NCBI RefSeq assembly: GCF_947242115.1
Contig: NC_074711.1
Coordinates: forward strand, 192,501-256,500
Direction: 5' to 3'
DNA length: 64,000 nt
From: Biomphalaria glabrata
Taxonomy: Eukaryota; Mollusca; Gastropoda; Planorbidae
Shown here: piece by piece, positions 10,516 through 20,125 of the stretch
Numbering within the stretch: position 1 is the first letter of the stretch
How the letters are laid out: every line of letters starts with the position of its first letter
Notes under the pieces: model-generated
What the model was told of the DNA's origin: nothing
Database searches by the model: none
What the model saw: the letters and a program-made list of their open reading frames with translations, nothing else
Program-made: the position numbers and the translations under genes

Positions 10516-11670
10516 TATAATAGTGAACAAATAGATGCTATCTTACTAGATTTTTCTAAGGCTTTTGACAAAGTTCACCACCATAGTTTGCTTAAAAAAT
10601 TAAAATATTTCGGCATTAATGGTCCACTGCATCAGTGGATTAAGGACTTTCTGATAGGGAGAGAACAAACTGTAATAATAAATGGCTCTAAATCAACACC
10701 GATAACAGTAAACTCAGGTGTACCTCAAGGAACAGTCTTGGGTCCACTACTATTTTTAATTTACATAAATGATTTACCAAATTGCATTACTTCAGGAACA
10801 AAAGTCAGATAATTTGCAGACGATTGCATAATATATAGAACAATAAAAACAACACAAGACACAGATATTTTACAAAGAGAATTAGATGAATTACAGAAAT
10901 GGGAATCAAATTGCCAGAAAAATGTCAGTTGTTAAGAGTAACAAAAAAACTAAAACAAATTAATTCCACTTATCTTATTCATGGCAAACCAGTAACACAG
11001 ACTAAAAACGCAAAATACCTAGGTGTTATAATAAATGAAAAACTGTCATGGAATTCACATATTGATGAAACTACAAAAAAATCAAACAAAGCATTAGGAT
11101 TTATTAAAAGAAATTTCTATAAATCAAATAAGAACATAAAACTAAAATGTTATTTAAAACTTTGGTTAGGCCAATAATAGAATATGCATCCTCCGTTTGG
11201 GACCCCTCAACTCAAGAAAACATTAAGAAACTAGAACAGACACAAAATAGAGCAGTGCTATTCATAACAAATGAATATTCACATTTGACTAGAGTAACAC
11301 CTTTAGTAAAATCACTAAATTTAGAAAGTCTTCAGGACAGAAGGCTCAAAAGTAAAGTAGCAATCATACATAAAACACTGAACCATAATCTTCAAATACA
11401 AAAACAAAATTTAATAAAATACTCTGAAAGACACAAAGATAAAGGCACATTCCTCGTCCCATATGCTAGGACAAATTTGTACAAATACTCCTTCTTCCCT
11501 AGTGCTATTAGAGCATGGAATGGGTTGCCTGAGCTAGCCAGGAAAACCAGTGACTTGGCAGAATTTAAGTCATTGGTTAATATGCATGACTAAATGTTTG
11601 ACGCGTAGGACGTAATCGTCTTCTTTTTTGAAGTAACGTCTGTATTATATAAGATAAGAAGATAATAGTA
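10516..11670 (+). pseudogene. 5'-truncated non-LTR retrotransposon reverse transcriptase (copy B)
   Basis: This is the copy B counterpart, offset by 6430. It shares both frame changes with copy A, so these predate the duplication. It carries one extra lesion: the leucine codon TTA just before the FADD box is TAA here (about 10810), a stop. It also keeps LPEKC where copy A reads LTEKC; the proline is closer to what related LINEs have, so copy A changed there. Neither copy could make an active enzyme. Confidence 0.9.
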
Positions 11671-12204
11671 TTTATCTTGAATCAGTTTGTTAATCTACAT
11701 TATATGGGTATGATAGTTGTACATCTTCTACTAGATCAAGTTAAATATAGCTATCCTTTTCTAGATGTAATGTGAAATTGTATCTGATAGTATTTTTCAT
11801 TCTTAGGTAGATCTTGATTACACTGCCTGGTTTTGTGGATCGCACGAGATGGTTGACACAATGATCTGAAGTTCAAACTGCCATTTTCTACTGTCTGCTG
11901 CAAGATCTTGGCTGGAATGTAAAAGGAATGTCCAAAATATTTAAATGACAAACAGGATGGGAACTGATAATGAGGAATGTATGTCCAGTTTTTTTTTGTT
12001 TTTTTTTTAAATACAGATATGAAAGATGACATTACCCTAACTTAGAGTCATAGGAGTTTCATTAATTTATTTACTCAGATGCTGAAACAGACATCTGGCA
12101 TATTCCTATAATCAGTATCATGGCCTTTGTATACAACAAAATTGATTGGAACTCCTAGACTAGAAATATAATTCAAGATTTAAATAAGGCACTGGTCATA
12201 GTTT
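11671..12204. other. AT-rich stretch after the LINE (copy B)
   Basis: This is AT-rich DNA corresponding to about 5241-5774 in copy A. A 93-codon minus-strand frame is present in both copies at the same place, but it contains no recognised domain and its conservation is explained by the recent duplication. Nothing else is recognised. Confidence 0.5.
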
Positions 12205-12770
12205 TAGAAAGTGTGGCTAGCATTCTGGTAAGATATTTTATTGATAATTAGAAATTAAATTAAATTTTATTTAATGATTTTATATTTCTTCTTTAAGAAT
12301 TATGGTCCATTTTTTCCCCATTTGTGTACAAAGAAGGAAGACAGAGAGATGGGAAGACATCAAAGAATGGACAGGTCTGCCATGAAATGGTTTATCCAGG
12401 GCTAAGTACAGAGAGGAATATAGAAGGGCTGTTGACAGATCTTGTGTGGTGCCCCCAAGGTTCAACAGACTGATAGATAGGTAATGGTAAGAATTTAATG
12501 TATTTTGTAAAAAAATGGTGTTAATTACATAAAGGGACTTAATCAGTCTTTTTTATTTCCAGAAAATAATACCAGGGTTATGCTCCTTTCACCATTGAGT
12601 TCCAGGATGAAGAATGAAAGACAAGAGAGCAATGTGAAGACATCAAAGAATGGGCAGGTCTGCCATGAAATGGTTTATCCAGGGCTAAGTACAGAGAGGA
12701 ATATAGAAGGGCTGTTGACAGATCTTGTTTGGTCTCCCCATGGTTCAACAGACTGATTGATATATAATGG
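12205..12770 (+). repeat. Partial third copy of the segmental duplication (copy C)
   Basis: The word that opens copies A and B recurs at 12205 and similarity continues through two LINE-derived cassettes. It is visibly more diverged than A is from B; for example, the stretch before the first cassette reads differently at several bases. After about 12770 it departs from A and B and runs into a third cassette at 12931-13134 that the other copies lack. This suggests copy C is an older unit from which the A/B unit was derived or exchanged. Confidence 0.85.
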
Positions 12771-13134
12771 TAAGAATTTAAAGTATTTGTAAAACATTTT
12801 CTAGCTATGGTTATAATTACATTATAACAAGGGTAATAAACTTGTAGCTAACTTTTGTTGTTTTTTTTTAAGTAGAAATGAAATTTAATTTTTTTAAGAA
12901 GCGGCTTAATCTCTATATTCCCTTTTCAAGAAAATAAAACCAGGATTATGGTCCTTTTACCATAGAGTTCCAGAAGGAAGAATGAAAGAAAGACAGAGCA
13001 ATGGGAAGGCTTCAAAGAATTGGCAGGTCTGACATTAAATGAAGTTTTATCCAAGGCCAAGTAAAGAGAGGAATAAAGAAGGATGGTTGACAGAACTTGT
13101 GTGGTGCCCCAATGGTTCAACAGATTAGGTAAAG
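12298..13134 (+). pseudogene. Three LINE-tail cassettes with splice-like edges (copy C)
   Basis: Units lie at 12298-12486, 12563-12769 and 12931-13134. All three keep the WxDIKEW-type core region, the TGACAGATCTTGT-like segment and GGTTCAACAG, and each is bounded by AG upstream and GTAAG downstream. The third is the most diverged, with small insertions in the middle and GTAAAGGTAAG at its end. Spacing between units is 76 and 161 bp. This older arrangement of three units helps show that the repeat unit includes its flanking splice-like signals. Confidence 0.55.
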
Positions 13135-13239
13135 GTAAGAAAATAATGTATTTTGTAGTCATGGTGATCATTTCATAAATACTAAAGTAATTTAAATTGT
13201 GGAATTAAACTATTTTCGAAATTGCATTTTGTATTGTGT

Positions 13240-15010
13240 TGCTATTTTGATTTGGAGCTTTGTTTTTGTTGTGCCGCTTTTTTTAATCTGTGCATTTTTT
13301 TTGGTGGCTATTTTTAATCTGGCATGTTAATATTGAGGCTGTTTAGAATCGACTTGGGATTAGTTTTGTTAACCAGTTATTTTGAATCGGACTTGTCCAT
13401 TTTGTGTGTATTATTTAGCAACGACTTCCTTTTTTTAAATTTTGTTTTTTTTTTTATGTTGGCTATTTGGAATCGACTTGCAATGGCTGTAGCTGTTTGA
13501 TTCTTACTTGTCATTTTTGTGATTAATGCTCGGAATAGAACTTGTACATTTAAAAAAAAATTTTATGTGGTTATTTAGAATTGGCATTCAAGTTTTTCGT
13601 AGTTGCTGTTTGAATCGACATATGCTTTTTTGTGATTGCTGTTTGGAATCAAACTAGTGCATTCATTTTATGGTTATTTAGAATGGACATTTTTAAAATT
13701 TTTTTTGTAACTGATGTTCGACATCGGACTTGTGTTTTTTTTTTTTTTTTTTGTTTAGAATCAACGTGTTTTGTATAGTGGCTGTTTGAAAAGAAATTTG
13801 CTTTTTTCGTGATGGCAGTTTGGAATGAAATAGTCCTTTTTTTGTAATGGCTGATTGGAATCGGACTTGTGTGATTATGTTATTGATGTTCAGAATTGGA
13901 CTTGTGTCTTTTTATGATCAGTAATATAAATCCGACTTGCGCATTTTTTTTTTGGTGGTTATTAAAATTTTTGTGATGGGTGTTTTTAATCATACTTATT
14001 TTTTGTGTGGGCTGTTTGAAAAAGACTTGTGTTTTTCTGTGATGGATATTCACATTCCGAGTTGTGCATTTACTTTGTGTTTTTTTAGAATGGCATTTTT
14101 ATTTGTTTATTTTATGTGATGGCTGTTAGAAGTCTGACTTATGCCTCCTTTTTAAGATCGGTGTGGAGTTCGAAACTGGACTTGGTGGGTTTTTTTTGTG
14201 ATCAATGTTCGGCATAAGACTTGTTTTTTTTTTTTTTAAATCAACTGCTTTTTTTAGTAGTGGCTGATTGAATTGACATTTGGGTCTTTATTGATGGCAG
14301 TTTGGACATGTGTTTTTTTAATTGATGTTCTTTATCAGATTTGTTAGTTTTTCTTTTATCAATGTTTTAAATTGGACTTGTGCATTTTTGTGATCAATGT
14401 TCTGCATTAGACTTGTGGGCTTTTTTTTTTGTGATGGCTTTTTATGAGCTCTGTTTGAAATTAGACTTGTGTGTTTTTTGTGATCATTGTTCAGTAGCGG
14501 ATTTTTTTTTTTTTTTTAAAGAATCATGTGCTTTTTTTAGTAGCTGAATGAATTGACATTTTCTTCTTTGGAGATGGCTGTTTGGAATCAGACATGTGTA
14601 TATTACTTAAGCTCTTCATCGGATTTGTGTGTTTTTATGATCAATGTCTGATATGGTGTTTTTCGTAGTGGTTGTTTAAATTAATTGCTTTTTTTTGTGA
14701 TGGCTGTTTAGAATCAGACTTTTGCATTTTTTTGTTTGTTTGTTTGTTGTTATTTAGAATTAACTTGATTATTTTTTGGCAGTTAATATTTGGAATCTAC
14801 TTGATAACTTTTCTTTATGACTGCTTGGAATCGACTTTTGTGTTATTTGTAGTGGCTGTCTGGAATTATCTTGTATTATTTTGTTATGGCCTTTCAGAAT
14901 CAAACTTATATTTTATCTTTTTTAGGTTATTTAGATTTTATTTTTATTTTTTTGCTTTAGCTATTATAATCCAAATTTGCTTTTTTGTGATGACTTTTCA
15001 TATTGACACT
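13240..15010. repeat. Degenerate T-rich minisatellite, about 1.8 kb
   Basis: A recurring pattern runs throughout: a T tract, then TGTGATGGCTGTTTGGAATC, then a short segment such as GGACTTGTGCAT, then another T tract. Spacing varies from roughly 35 to 60 bp, giving perhaps 35 to 45 diverged copies. Variant words such as TTATTTAGAAT, GATCAATGTTC and GATTGAATTGACAT suggest several monomer types. The open frames in the region are by-products of the T-rich repeat. The composition is strongly T+G on the plus strand and A+C on the minus strand. Confidence 0.8.
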
Positions 15011-15073
15011 GGTTGAATAAAAATTTAATTATTTTTTATTTCACATGATGCAAGTTTACCTTTTATTTTGCAG

Positions 15074-15148
15074 TAATTAGATTCATTGTGAAGATGTGTG
15101 CACTGGGCTGGAACATTTCCAGAGAAAGCTGGACTAGCCATGCATCAG
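15074..15148 (+). other. Possible 75-bp exon of unknown gene
   Basis: A T-rich tract ending TTTATTTTGCAG is followed by 75 bases with one fully open frame (peptide core KMCALGWNISRESW), then CAG and GTAATT, a reasonable donor. The length is a multiple of three. Base composition is more balanced than the flanks. It abuts the T-rich minisatellite, which could serve as an extended polypyrimidine tract. I do not recognise the peptide, and no neighbouring exon was found, so a chance match to splice signals is quite possible. Confidence 0.22.
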
Positions 15149-15192
15149 GTAATTATTTACTATTACTGAATGTTATTATGGTATTATCTTAC

Positions 15193-15252
15193 ACCTATCT
15201 TTTCCTCAACTGATCTTAGGTACCCATTAGAGTTGGGTTGACTTGGAATTAT
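15193..15252 (-). repeat. SINE-like fragment, minus orientation
   Basis: The reverse complement contains CCCAACTCTAATGGGTACCT, then AGTTGAGGAAAAG, the same order as the plus-strand fragment near 15647-15690 with a few changes. It resembles a SINE body I recall from molluscan genomes. Only about 60 bases are recognisable. Confidence 0.5.
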
Positions 15253-15628
15253 CATAAATATCCTGGAATTCAAAACCCCAGTCTTTATGATGTTGTAACC
15301 TTCAGCCACCTAATCATCTAGTTAGTAGGTGAAAGAAGTGTATACCAAAAAATGGATGCAAAAACTATTATCTAACATAGAGAACATAAATTTAGATCTC
15401 TACTCATCTATCATGATCTAGTCAATCTTGATTAGAGTTTATAATAATTTTAGATTCTAGATCTAAAGCTAAATAATATATTCTATTTCTATATTTTTCA
15501 ATAGACTCTAGACTAGATTGTCACTAGATCTTGTTAGTCATCTAGACAATCTCATCTTATTTCTCAGTTTACTCAAGACTATGGTCTCTAGCAAAGGTTA
15601 GAATTTTTTTTTAATTCAGGAATTAAAA
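15253..15628. other. AT-rich spacer, nothing recognised
   Basis: This is AT-rich DNA with a dense run of TAGATC/TCTAGA words around 15390-15560. No coding signal or structured repeat was seen. Confidence 0.5.
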
Positions 15629-15725
15629 GGGCGCCTCGGAGTAACCCACCCAACTCTAATGGGTACCTGACATTAGTTGGGGAAAAGTATTTGCATATGG
15701 CCATTGTGCTGGCAGTGCTGGCCTT
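15629..15725 (+). repeat. SINE-like fragment, plus orientation
   Basis: The fragment reads GGCGCCTCGGAGTAACCCAC, then CCAACTCTAATGGGTACCTG, then AGTTGGGGAAAAGTA, then a diverged TTGTGCTGGC. This fits, from memory, a widespread molluscan tRNA-derived SINE body. The downstream part decays after about 15725. Together with the minus-strand fragment it makes an inverted pair about 400 bp apart. Confidence 0.55.
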
Positions 15726-16210
15726 TGGGGATTGGATGCCATAGGCAAGGTGAATTTGGTGGCCCTTAATTAAAAAGAAATTGTGAAAAGTTAAAAATAA
15801 GGCTATTTCAATTGTTTGGTTGAAATAATCAATGCTGGCGAGTAACAAAATATTATAATGTCATTTAATTAAGCCCTTAGTTTTCAATTTTTTTTTTTAG
15901 ATCTTGATATATGTATTACATACTTTTTATTTTTATATATGTTATGGATTTAGTTTATTTATAAAGCAGTTTAATAAATATTCTTTTCAAATTTTTTCCA
16001 GCATACTAGCCAAGATTGATACCTCTCCACAAATCAACAAAGACATCAACGAAGCTTTGTTAAAGCTAGTGACAATTTACATATGTTTTCTTATGTGGCT
16101 TGATTATAATAATGTCAAGAAAGTTAATTAAATAAGAACTATACATTTTATTGTTAGGCTTATGTTAGTCTTAACTATTTCTGTAATTCTTCATTATGGG
16201 GGGCATTATG
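15726..16210. other. AT-rich stretch, nothing firmly recognised
   Basis: A frame at 15904-16131 follows a T-rich tract and contains ILAKIDTSPQINKDINEALL after TTTTTTCCAG at about 16000, which could be read as an exon start. No convincing donor follows, and I do not recognise the peptide. The rest is plain AT-rich DNA. Confidence 0.3.
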
Positions 16211-16227
16211 AATCTTAGATAGTTTTC

Positions 16228-16399
16228 AATGGACCTCATTCACCAATTGTAAACAAACAACATTTAGCCACGTGGTGCTTTATCTCTTCTATATAATTTA
16301 CGATCTCATGTTTAATTTATAATGGTTGTCACGAGACAGTTTTTTTCATTGTTTTATCAATAAGATCACGTGACTAAATGTTGGTGAATGAGGTCCATT
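16228..16399. mobile_element. Small MITE-like inverted-repeat element with CACGTG in both arms
   Basis: The left arm reads AATGGACCTCATTCACCAA and, after a 12-base interruption, AACATTTAGCCACGTGG. The right arm in reverse complement reads AATGGACCTCATTCACCAA directly followed by CATTTAGTCACGTGA. The 19-base termini are perfect inverted repeats. The symmetry may extend outward through TCTTAGA / TCTAAGA if an 8-base insertion is allowed on the left. I could not fix a target duplication, so the superfamily is undetermined. It is too short to encode protein. Confidence 0.75.
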
Positions 16400-16969
16400 C
16401 TAAGATAAGTTAATTTTTATTGATCCAATGAAATGGATATTCAGTTTGACTACAATTTGGCTTATAAAAAGCTCAATCATATAGTTTTGTATTAAATAAT
16501 AGTTTAATTGCGTTAGTATGCTATGTAATATTTAAATGCAGTTTTTTATTATTAAAAATCATTGTTATGTAAAGAATGATTTTCTGTAATATTAGACATA
16601 ATTGTAGGTCTTTCTGTGTAGCAACTATACTGCACACTTTTTTTTCATTCCTACGAGTAGATAATATAATTTATTCAATGATAATAAAGAGCTTTGAAAT
16701 AAATGTCTTTATAATTCTGTACTTATTTCATAATAAAGTAATTTTTACTATCCAAGAAGAAATGCATTTAGAATTTCTATGTGAGAATGATATTTAAATA
16801 TGTACAGTAGCATGGCAAAAGAGCTTTTACATTATATTCTAAAAAGATGTATTACTCTTGCTTATAGCTATAACAATATTTGTCTTGATCTTTTGCAAAA
16901 ATCAATTTTAAGATAAAACTTAAAATTCTGAAAATCACTATAACCCAAAATATTGTACTATTCTGTTCA
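16400..16969. other. AT-rich stretch, nothing recognised
   Basis: This is AT-rich non-coding sequence. A 73-codon frame at 16576-16797 has no recognised domain and a composition (I, F, N, K) expected from AT-rich DNA. Confidence 0.5.
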
Positions 16970-17460
16970 TGCGTCATGGTCCCTCTCTCAACCTTGCTGA
17001 TGAGATCCAAAAGAACGCTTCGAGTTACATTTGGCACCAACATAGTTGCAGAAGCTGCTGGAGGAAATTTCACGGTTTATACTCCCAACGCCTAAGGGGC
17101 TTCACTCCTGATTATTCCTTGAGGTTGTTACCGCAATGCAGCGTGGGTTTGAAATCACAGTACCCCTAGATGAATTGCCTAACTAGGCTGACGAGCTCCA
17201 TCTATCCGAAGCTCCCGGTTTTGTGGCGCCAAGTATCCGCCTTCACCTGTTAGTAAGAGCAGTTTTGCCGGGCTTAGTATCTAAGCCACACGAGAAGGCC
17301 AGGTGCTGGACTTAGTTGTCAGAGGCTATCTGAGACGCTTGCCTTTAGGAGTATTTTATATACAATGGAAGCTTATCCCCACTGACACCCCCGGCCATGA
17401 CAACCACATTAAGGTGCACAATACTTTGGTATCTAACTGTGCATTGTACCTGACTTAGCA
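16970..17460. repeat. GC-richer interspersed repeat, longer copy
   Basis: This block is clearly richer in G+C than its flanks and lacks a long frame. Part of it, 17186-17300, aligns in order with the block at 1461-1570: GGCTGACGAGCTCC, TGAAGC-like, GGCGCCA, CGCCTTCACC, then ACACGAGAAGGCC. The 5' part (about 16980-17160) includes GCAGAAGCTGCTGG and GAGGTTGTTACCGC. The family is unknown to me. A two-fold occurrence in unrelated contexts supports a dispersed repeat rather than a gene. Confidence 0.55.
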
Positions 17461-17560
17461 CACTCTGATAAAATTTATAAAATTGAAAAAGGTAACAAAA
17501 ACTATTACCTTAAAATGCATCAATGCATTTCTATATGTTTTATTCTTATTCTCTTCCTAT

Positions 17561-17650
17561 CAGTTATAATCTGGCGATATAAATCTATTATTTCTGTTGT
17601 TGTTGTTTTTTTCCATATCAGTTTTAAGCTGGCGATATTAAAAATCCACT
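17561..17650 (+). repeat. Short direct repeat, 56-bp spacing
   Basis: ATCAGTTATAATCTGGCGAT at 17561 recurs as ATCAGTTTTAAGCTGGCGAT at 17617. The two differ at three positions. This looks like a small local tandem duplication. Confidence 0.7.
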
Positions 17651-17754
17651 AGGTTATTCCCCCCTTGGAAACTACTTTTAGTCTTGATCCAGCGCCTAGA
17701 CAACGCAAAAAATCTGGCCAGTGGTAGCAAGGTCTACTTAGAGACATAAATAGT

Positions 17755-17961
17755 TCTGTGAAGTTATAATTTGATTAAAATTTAAGGTGCTATTGACATG
17801 TATTATTATGAAGATAAAGTTGAAATAAATATTGAATTAAAATAGATCTAGGCTTATATCTAGTCGAATAGTAAAATTAGAAAATAGATCTGCGAAGTTA
17901 TATTTTGATTTATGATGCTGTCAACATGTAATATTTTTAAGATAAGGTGGAAATTGATATC
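17755..17961 (+). repeat. Diverged 134-bp tandem duplication
   Basis: TCTGTGAAGTTATAATTTGAT at 17755 recurs in diverged form starting TCTGCGAAGTTAT at 17889. The following GGTGCTATTGACATGTA matches GATGCTGTCAACATGTA, and GAAGATAAAGTTGAAAT matches TAAGATAAGGTGGAAAT. Divergence is high, so it is old. Confidence 0.7.
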
Positions 17962-18006
17962 GATCTTTTTTTTCTTTTAGCCTTTATTATGGTCATATGG
18001 AGTTAA

Positions 18007-18912
18007 AGGGAAACTCCGATGACTTTGACAATTTTTGATATAATATGTGTTTTGATTTACAGATAATGAATATATGATTCTTTTTTTTTTATTTGCAATA
18101 ATAACTTAGTAATTGATGTTTTTCTGACGTAATTTTTCTGCGCATCCAAAACAGTCAGACTTTCACCGGGTTTCTATGTGACGTCACAAAGGTGTTTTAA
18201 TCTATTGACTATTGAAAGTATAACAGGAGACCATACAGCAAAGTTTACATTCTCGTAAAAGAAATATATCTTTGTCTATGCAGTTAGATCTAGGATCTTG
18301 TAAGCAAAGAAAAAATGCGTATTAAAAGTAGATTTACATGCTTGACTAATCACGGCAGTGTGTATTTTCTCGCCAGACCACTCAACACACAACAAACACT
18401 ATCGCTCGGTTGTCTTGTCATGACCGACTACACGTAGTCTAGACTAGCCTTACACTGACCAGTTTGTTCGAATCATTCAGACAAACGATCTATTTACTTC
18501 TTGAGATAGGGAGAGGCTTAGATGAAAATGTTTTTTTCTGGAGTTAGTTATCCTAATGCTTTTGGATCTATCTATACATGTTTATATAAATAACTGTATC
18601 ATAGCTCTGGACTAGGCCGTCACTAAGCCTAACAGCCTAATAGCTACTGTAAGAATGAAGCGATACGATTGGTTAAAGTTTCAAGTTTCTCTTTCAGTAT
18701 TGTTTAGGGAAGTGACGCATGAAATAACTTAAAACAAAATCTCGCAGAACCCCGTTTTTTTTGGGGCGTGGAGAATTTTCTGTCTAATTTATTAAATATA
18801 AAATTTTCTGAGCATTTAAATAACAAATGATATAATGTTTACTATTACAACTTTTTACGCAGAATTTAAATAAGTCAATAACTAAAATTTGAAAAACTAT
18901 CGGAGTTTCCCT
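18007..18912. mobile_element. MITE-like element with TTAA flanks (piggyBac-type candidate)
   Basis: The termini are perfect 14-base inverted repeats, AGGGAAACTCCGAT, and both ends are flanked by TTAA (18003-18006 and 18913-18916). TTAA target sites are the piggyBac hallmark. Because TTAA is palindromic here, a TA-duplicating reading (AAGGGAAACTCC termini) is also possible. The interior has no transposase-length frame. It includes TGTGACGTCACA near 18179, which contains the CRE palindrome TGACGTCA. At 906 bp it is a non-autonomous copy. Confidence 0.8.
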
Positions 18913-18916
18913 TTAA

Positions 18917-19523
18917 TGCCTTTAATAGATAATATTTGGAATCTTTTTTTTTTTCTGTCAATGATGGCTGGGTGCATTGGTAGATTTATTTATTTTTTTG
19001 CACTACCACCCAATCTTCAATTAAAAAGTGATGCATCTTAGTAATCTTACTTTTTTTTTTCTCGCTTATTTATAATCCCTCACACAGTGTCACACACATA
19101 CATACACATACACATTGGCAGACTGGCTGCATGGAGCAGCACATAATCCCCCAGCATCCTCATGAGATCCTGCTGTCGTGTATGGGACGCCACTATATGT
19201 AAGCATTCATTCACTAAAGCCCCGTGCTGCACGCATTTTACTTAATGATTACATTGAAAAATATTATTTTTTTTATGTAAAAATGCATTTAATAATGGTC
19301 ACCTTGTCATATAAGAGCTGAAAATGACCAAAAGATTCATTGTTTTTACTTGATATTCATACACAATGGTTAAAGGGAGCCCGCCATGTTTGGTCTCATC
19401 GTTTGTTGTTTTTTTTTTTAAGGTCATACTATAAAAAGACATCCAATGAAAATTAATGATTTAAGTTTGAAGTTTCTTCCCTCCTATATAAATGCGTTTC
19501 TTGACTATAAAAAGAACTGCTAA

Positions 19524-19526
<3 letters not shown>
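18917..19526. other. AT-rich stretch with a short CA-rich run
   Basis: This is AT-rich DNA. Around 19080-19117 there is a short CA/CATA-rich run. The segment 19118-19195 is more balanced in composition but was not recognised. No gene seen. Confidence 0.5.

Positions 19527-19590
<64 letters not shown>
19527..19590. repeat. (AT)32 microsatellite
   Basis: This is an uninterrupted AT dinucleotide run of 64 bases. A short minus-strand frame reading YIYIYI is its translation artefact. Confidence 0.98.
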
Positions 19591-19592
<2 letters not shown>

Positions 19593-19689
19593 TCTGTTTA
19601 CAGACAAGAATAATCCGATTGGTTCGCGTGATTTTTTTTCTCTTATATGATTGGTTGTCAATGGACGCTTTAACACAGGCTCACAGCTG

Positions 19690-20125
19690 AAGTGAACTTA
19701 TTAGTCCTACGTAGATAAGAATCTAGAGATCTATAACTTTGCTTAATTCTTTTTAAAGTTTAATTTTATCCAACAATTTCTTAAATCAAATAATGTTTTT
19801 AAAGAATCGTCATCGTGTAGACTTCGTAGATCTAGAAATTAAAATTGGTTTAAACATGGAAATTACTCTGGCAACAGAAGCCGAAAGAGTCACAAGTCTA
19901 GATTCTAGATATTAAGATAGATATGTAAGAGTATGATCTACTTGATTTAGAAAATCACGATCTAACTTATCTAAGCATAGGTTGGTGAATGCTACAATCC
20001 CGAAGTAGACATATTATAGATCTAGATCTAGAATTTTACAATATGGATTTAGATCTACGTAAGAGATCTAGAAATGTATATCTAGCCAATCTAGGTCTAG
20101 AATACTCTAGAACTAGATACTAGGA
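19690..20125. other. Dense TCTAGATC-word region
   Basis: The hexamers TCTAGA and AGATCT and their overlaps recur many times in this stretch, for example at about 19895-19910, 20015-20035 and 20085-20120. No coding signal. This may be a compositional habit of the genome or remnants of a very old short tandem repeat. Confidence 0.6.

Larger units (their letters stand above)
5775..12204 (+). repeat. Segmental tandem duplication, copy B
   Basis: This is the second head-to-tail copy. It is 6430 bp rather than 5774 bp, mainly because a 689-bp hAT-like element plus its 8-bp target duplication is inserted at 8863-9551; differences in A-tract length account for most of the rest. A 12-bp indel is also visible near 10100, where copy B has an extra GATC-containing stretch. 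Gene-like relics keep the same order as in copy A, with offset 5774 before the A-tract array, about 6419 just after the hAT insertion and 6430 from the LINE onward. Confidence 0.95.

Noticed and set aside
13937-15016. Several T-rich frames rich in F, L and C
   Set aside because: By-products of the T-rich minisatellite, with no conserved domain.
15904-16131. 75-codon plus-strand frame with a possible acceptor at about 16000
   Set aside because: No convincing donor and no recognised domain; left as an unannotated stretch.
19375-19675. Possible TTAA-flanked MITE (TTAAAGGGAGCCC on the left, GCTTTAACA on the right)
   Set aside because: Only about 7 bases of inverted symmetry; too weak without other copies.
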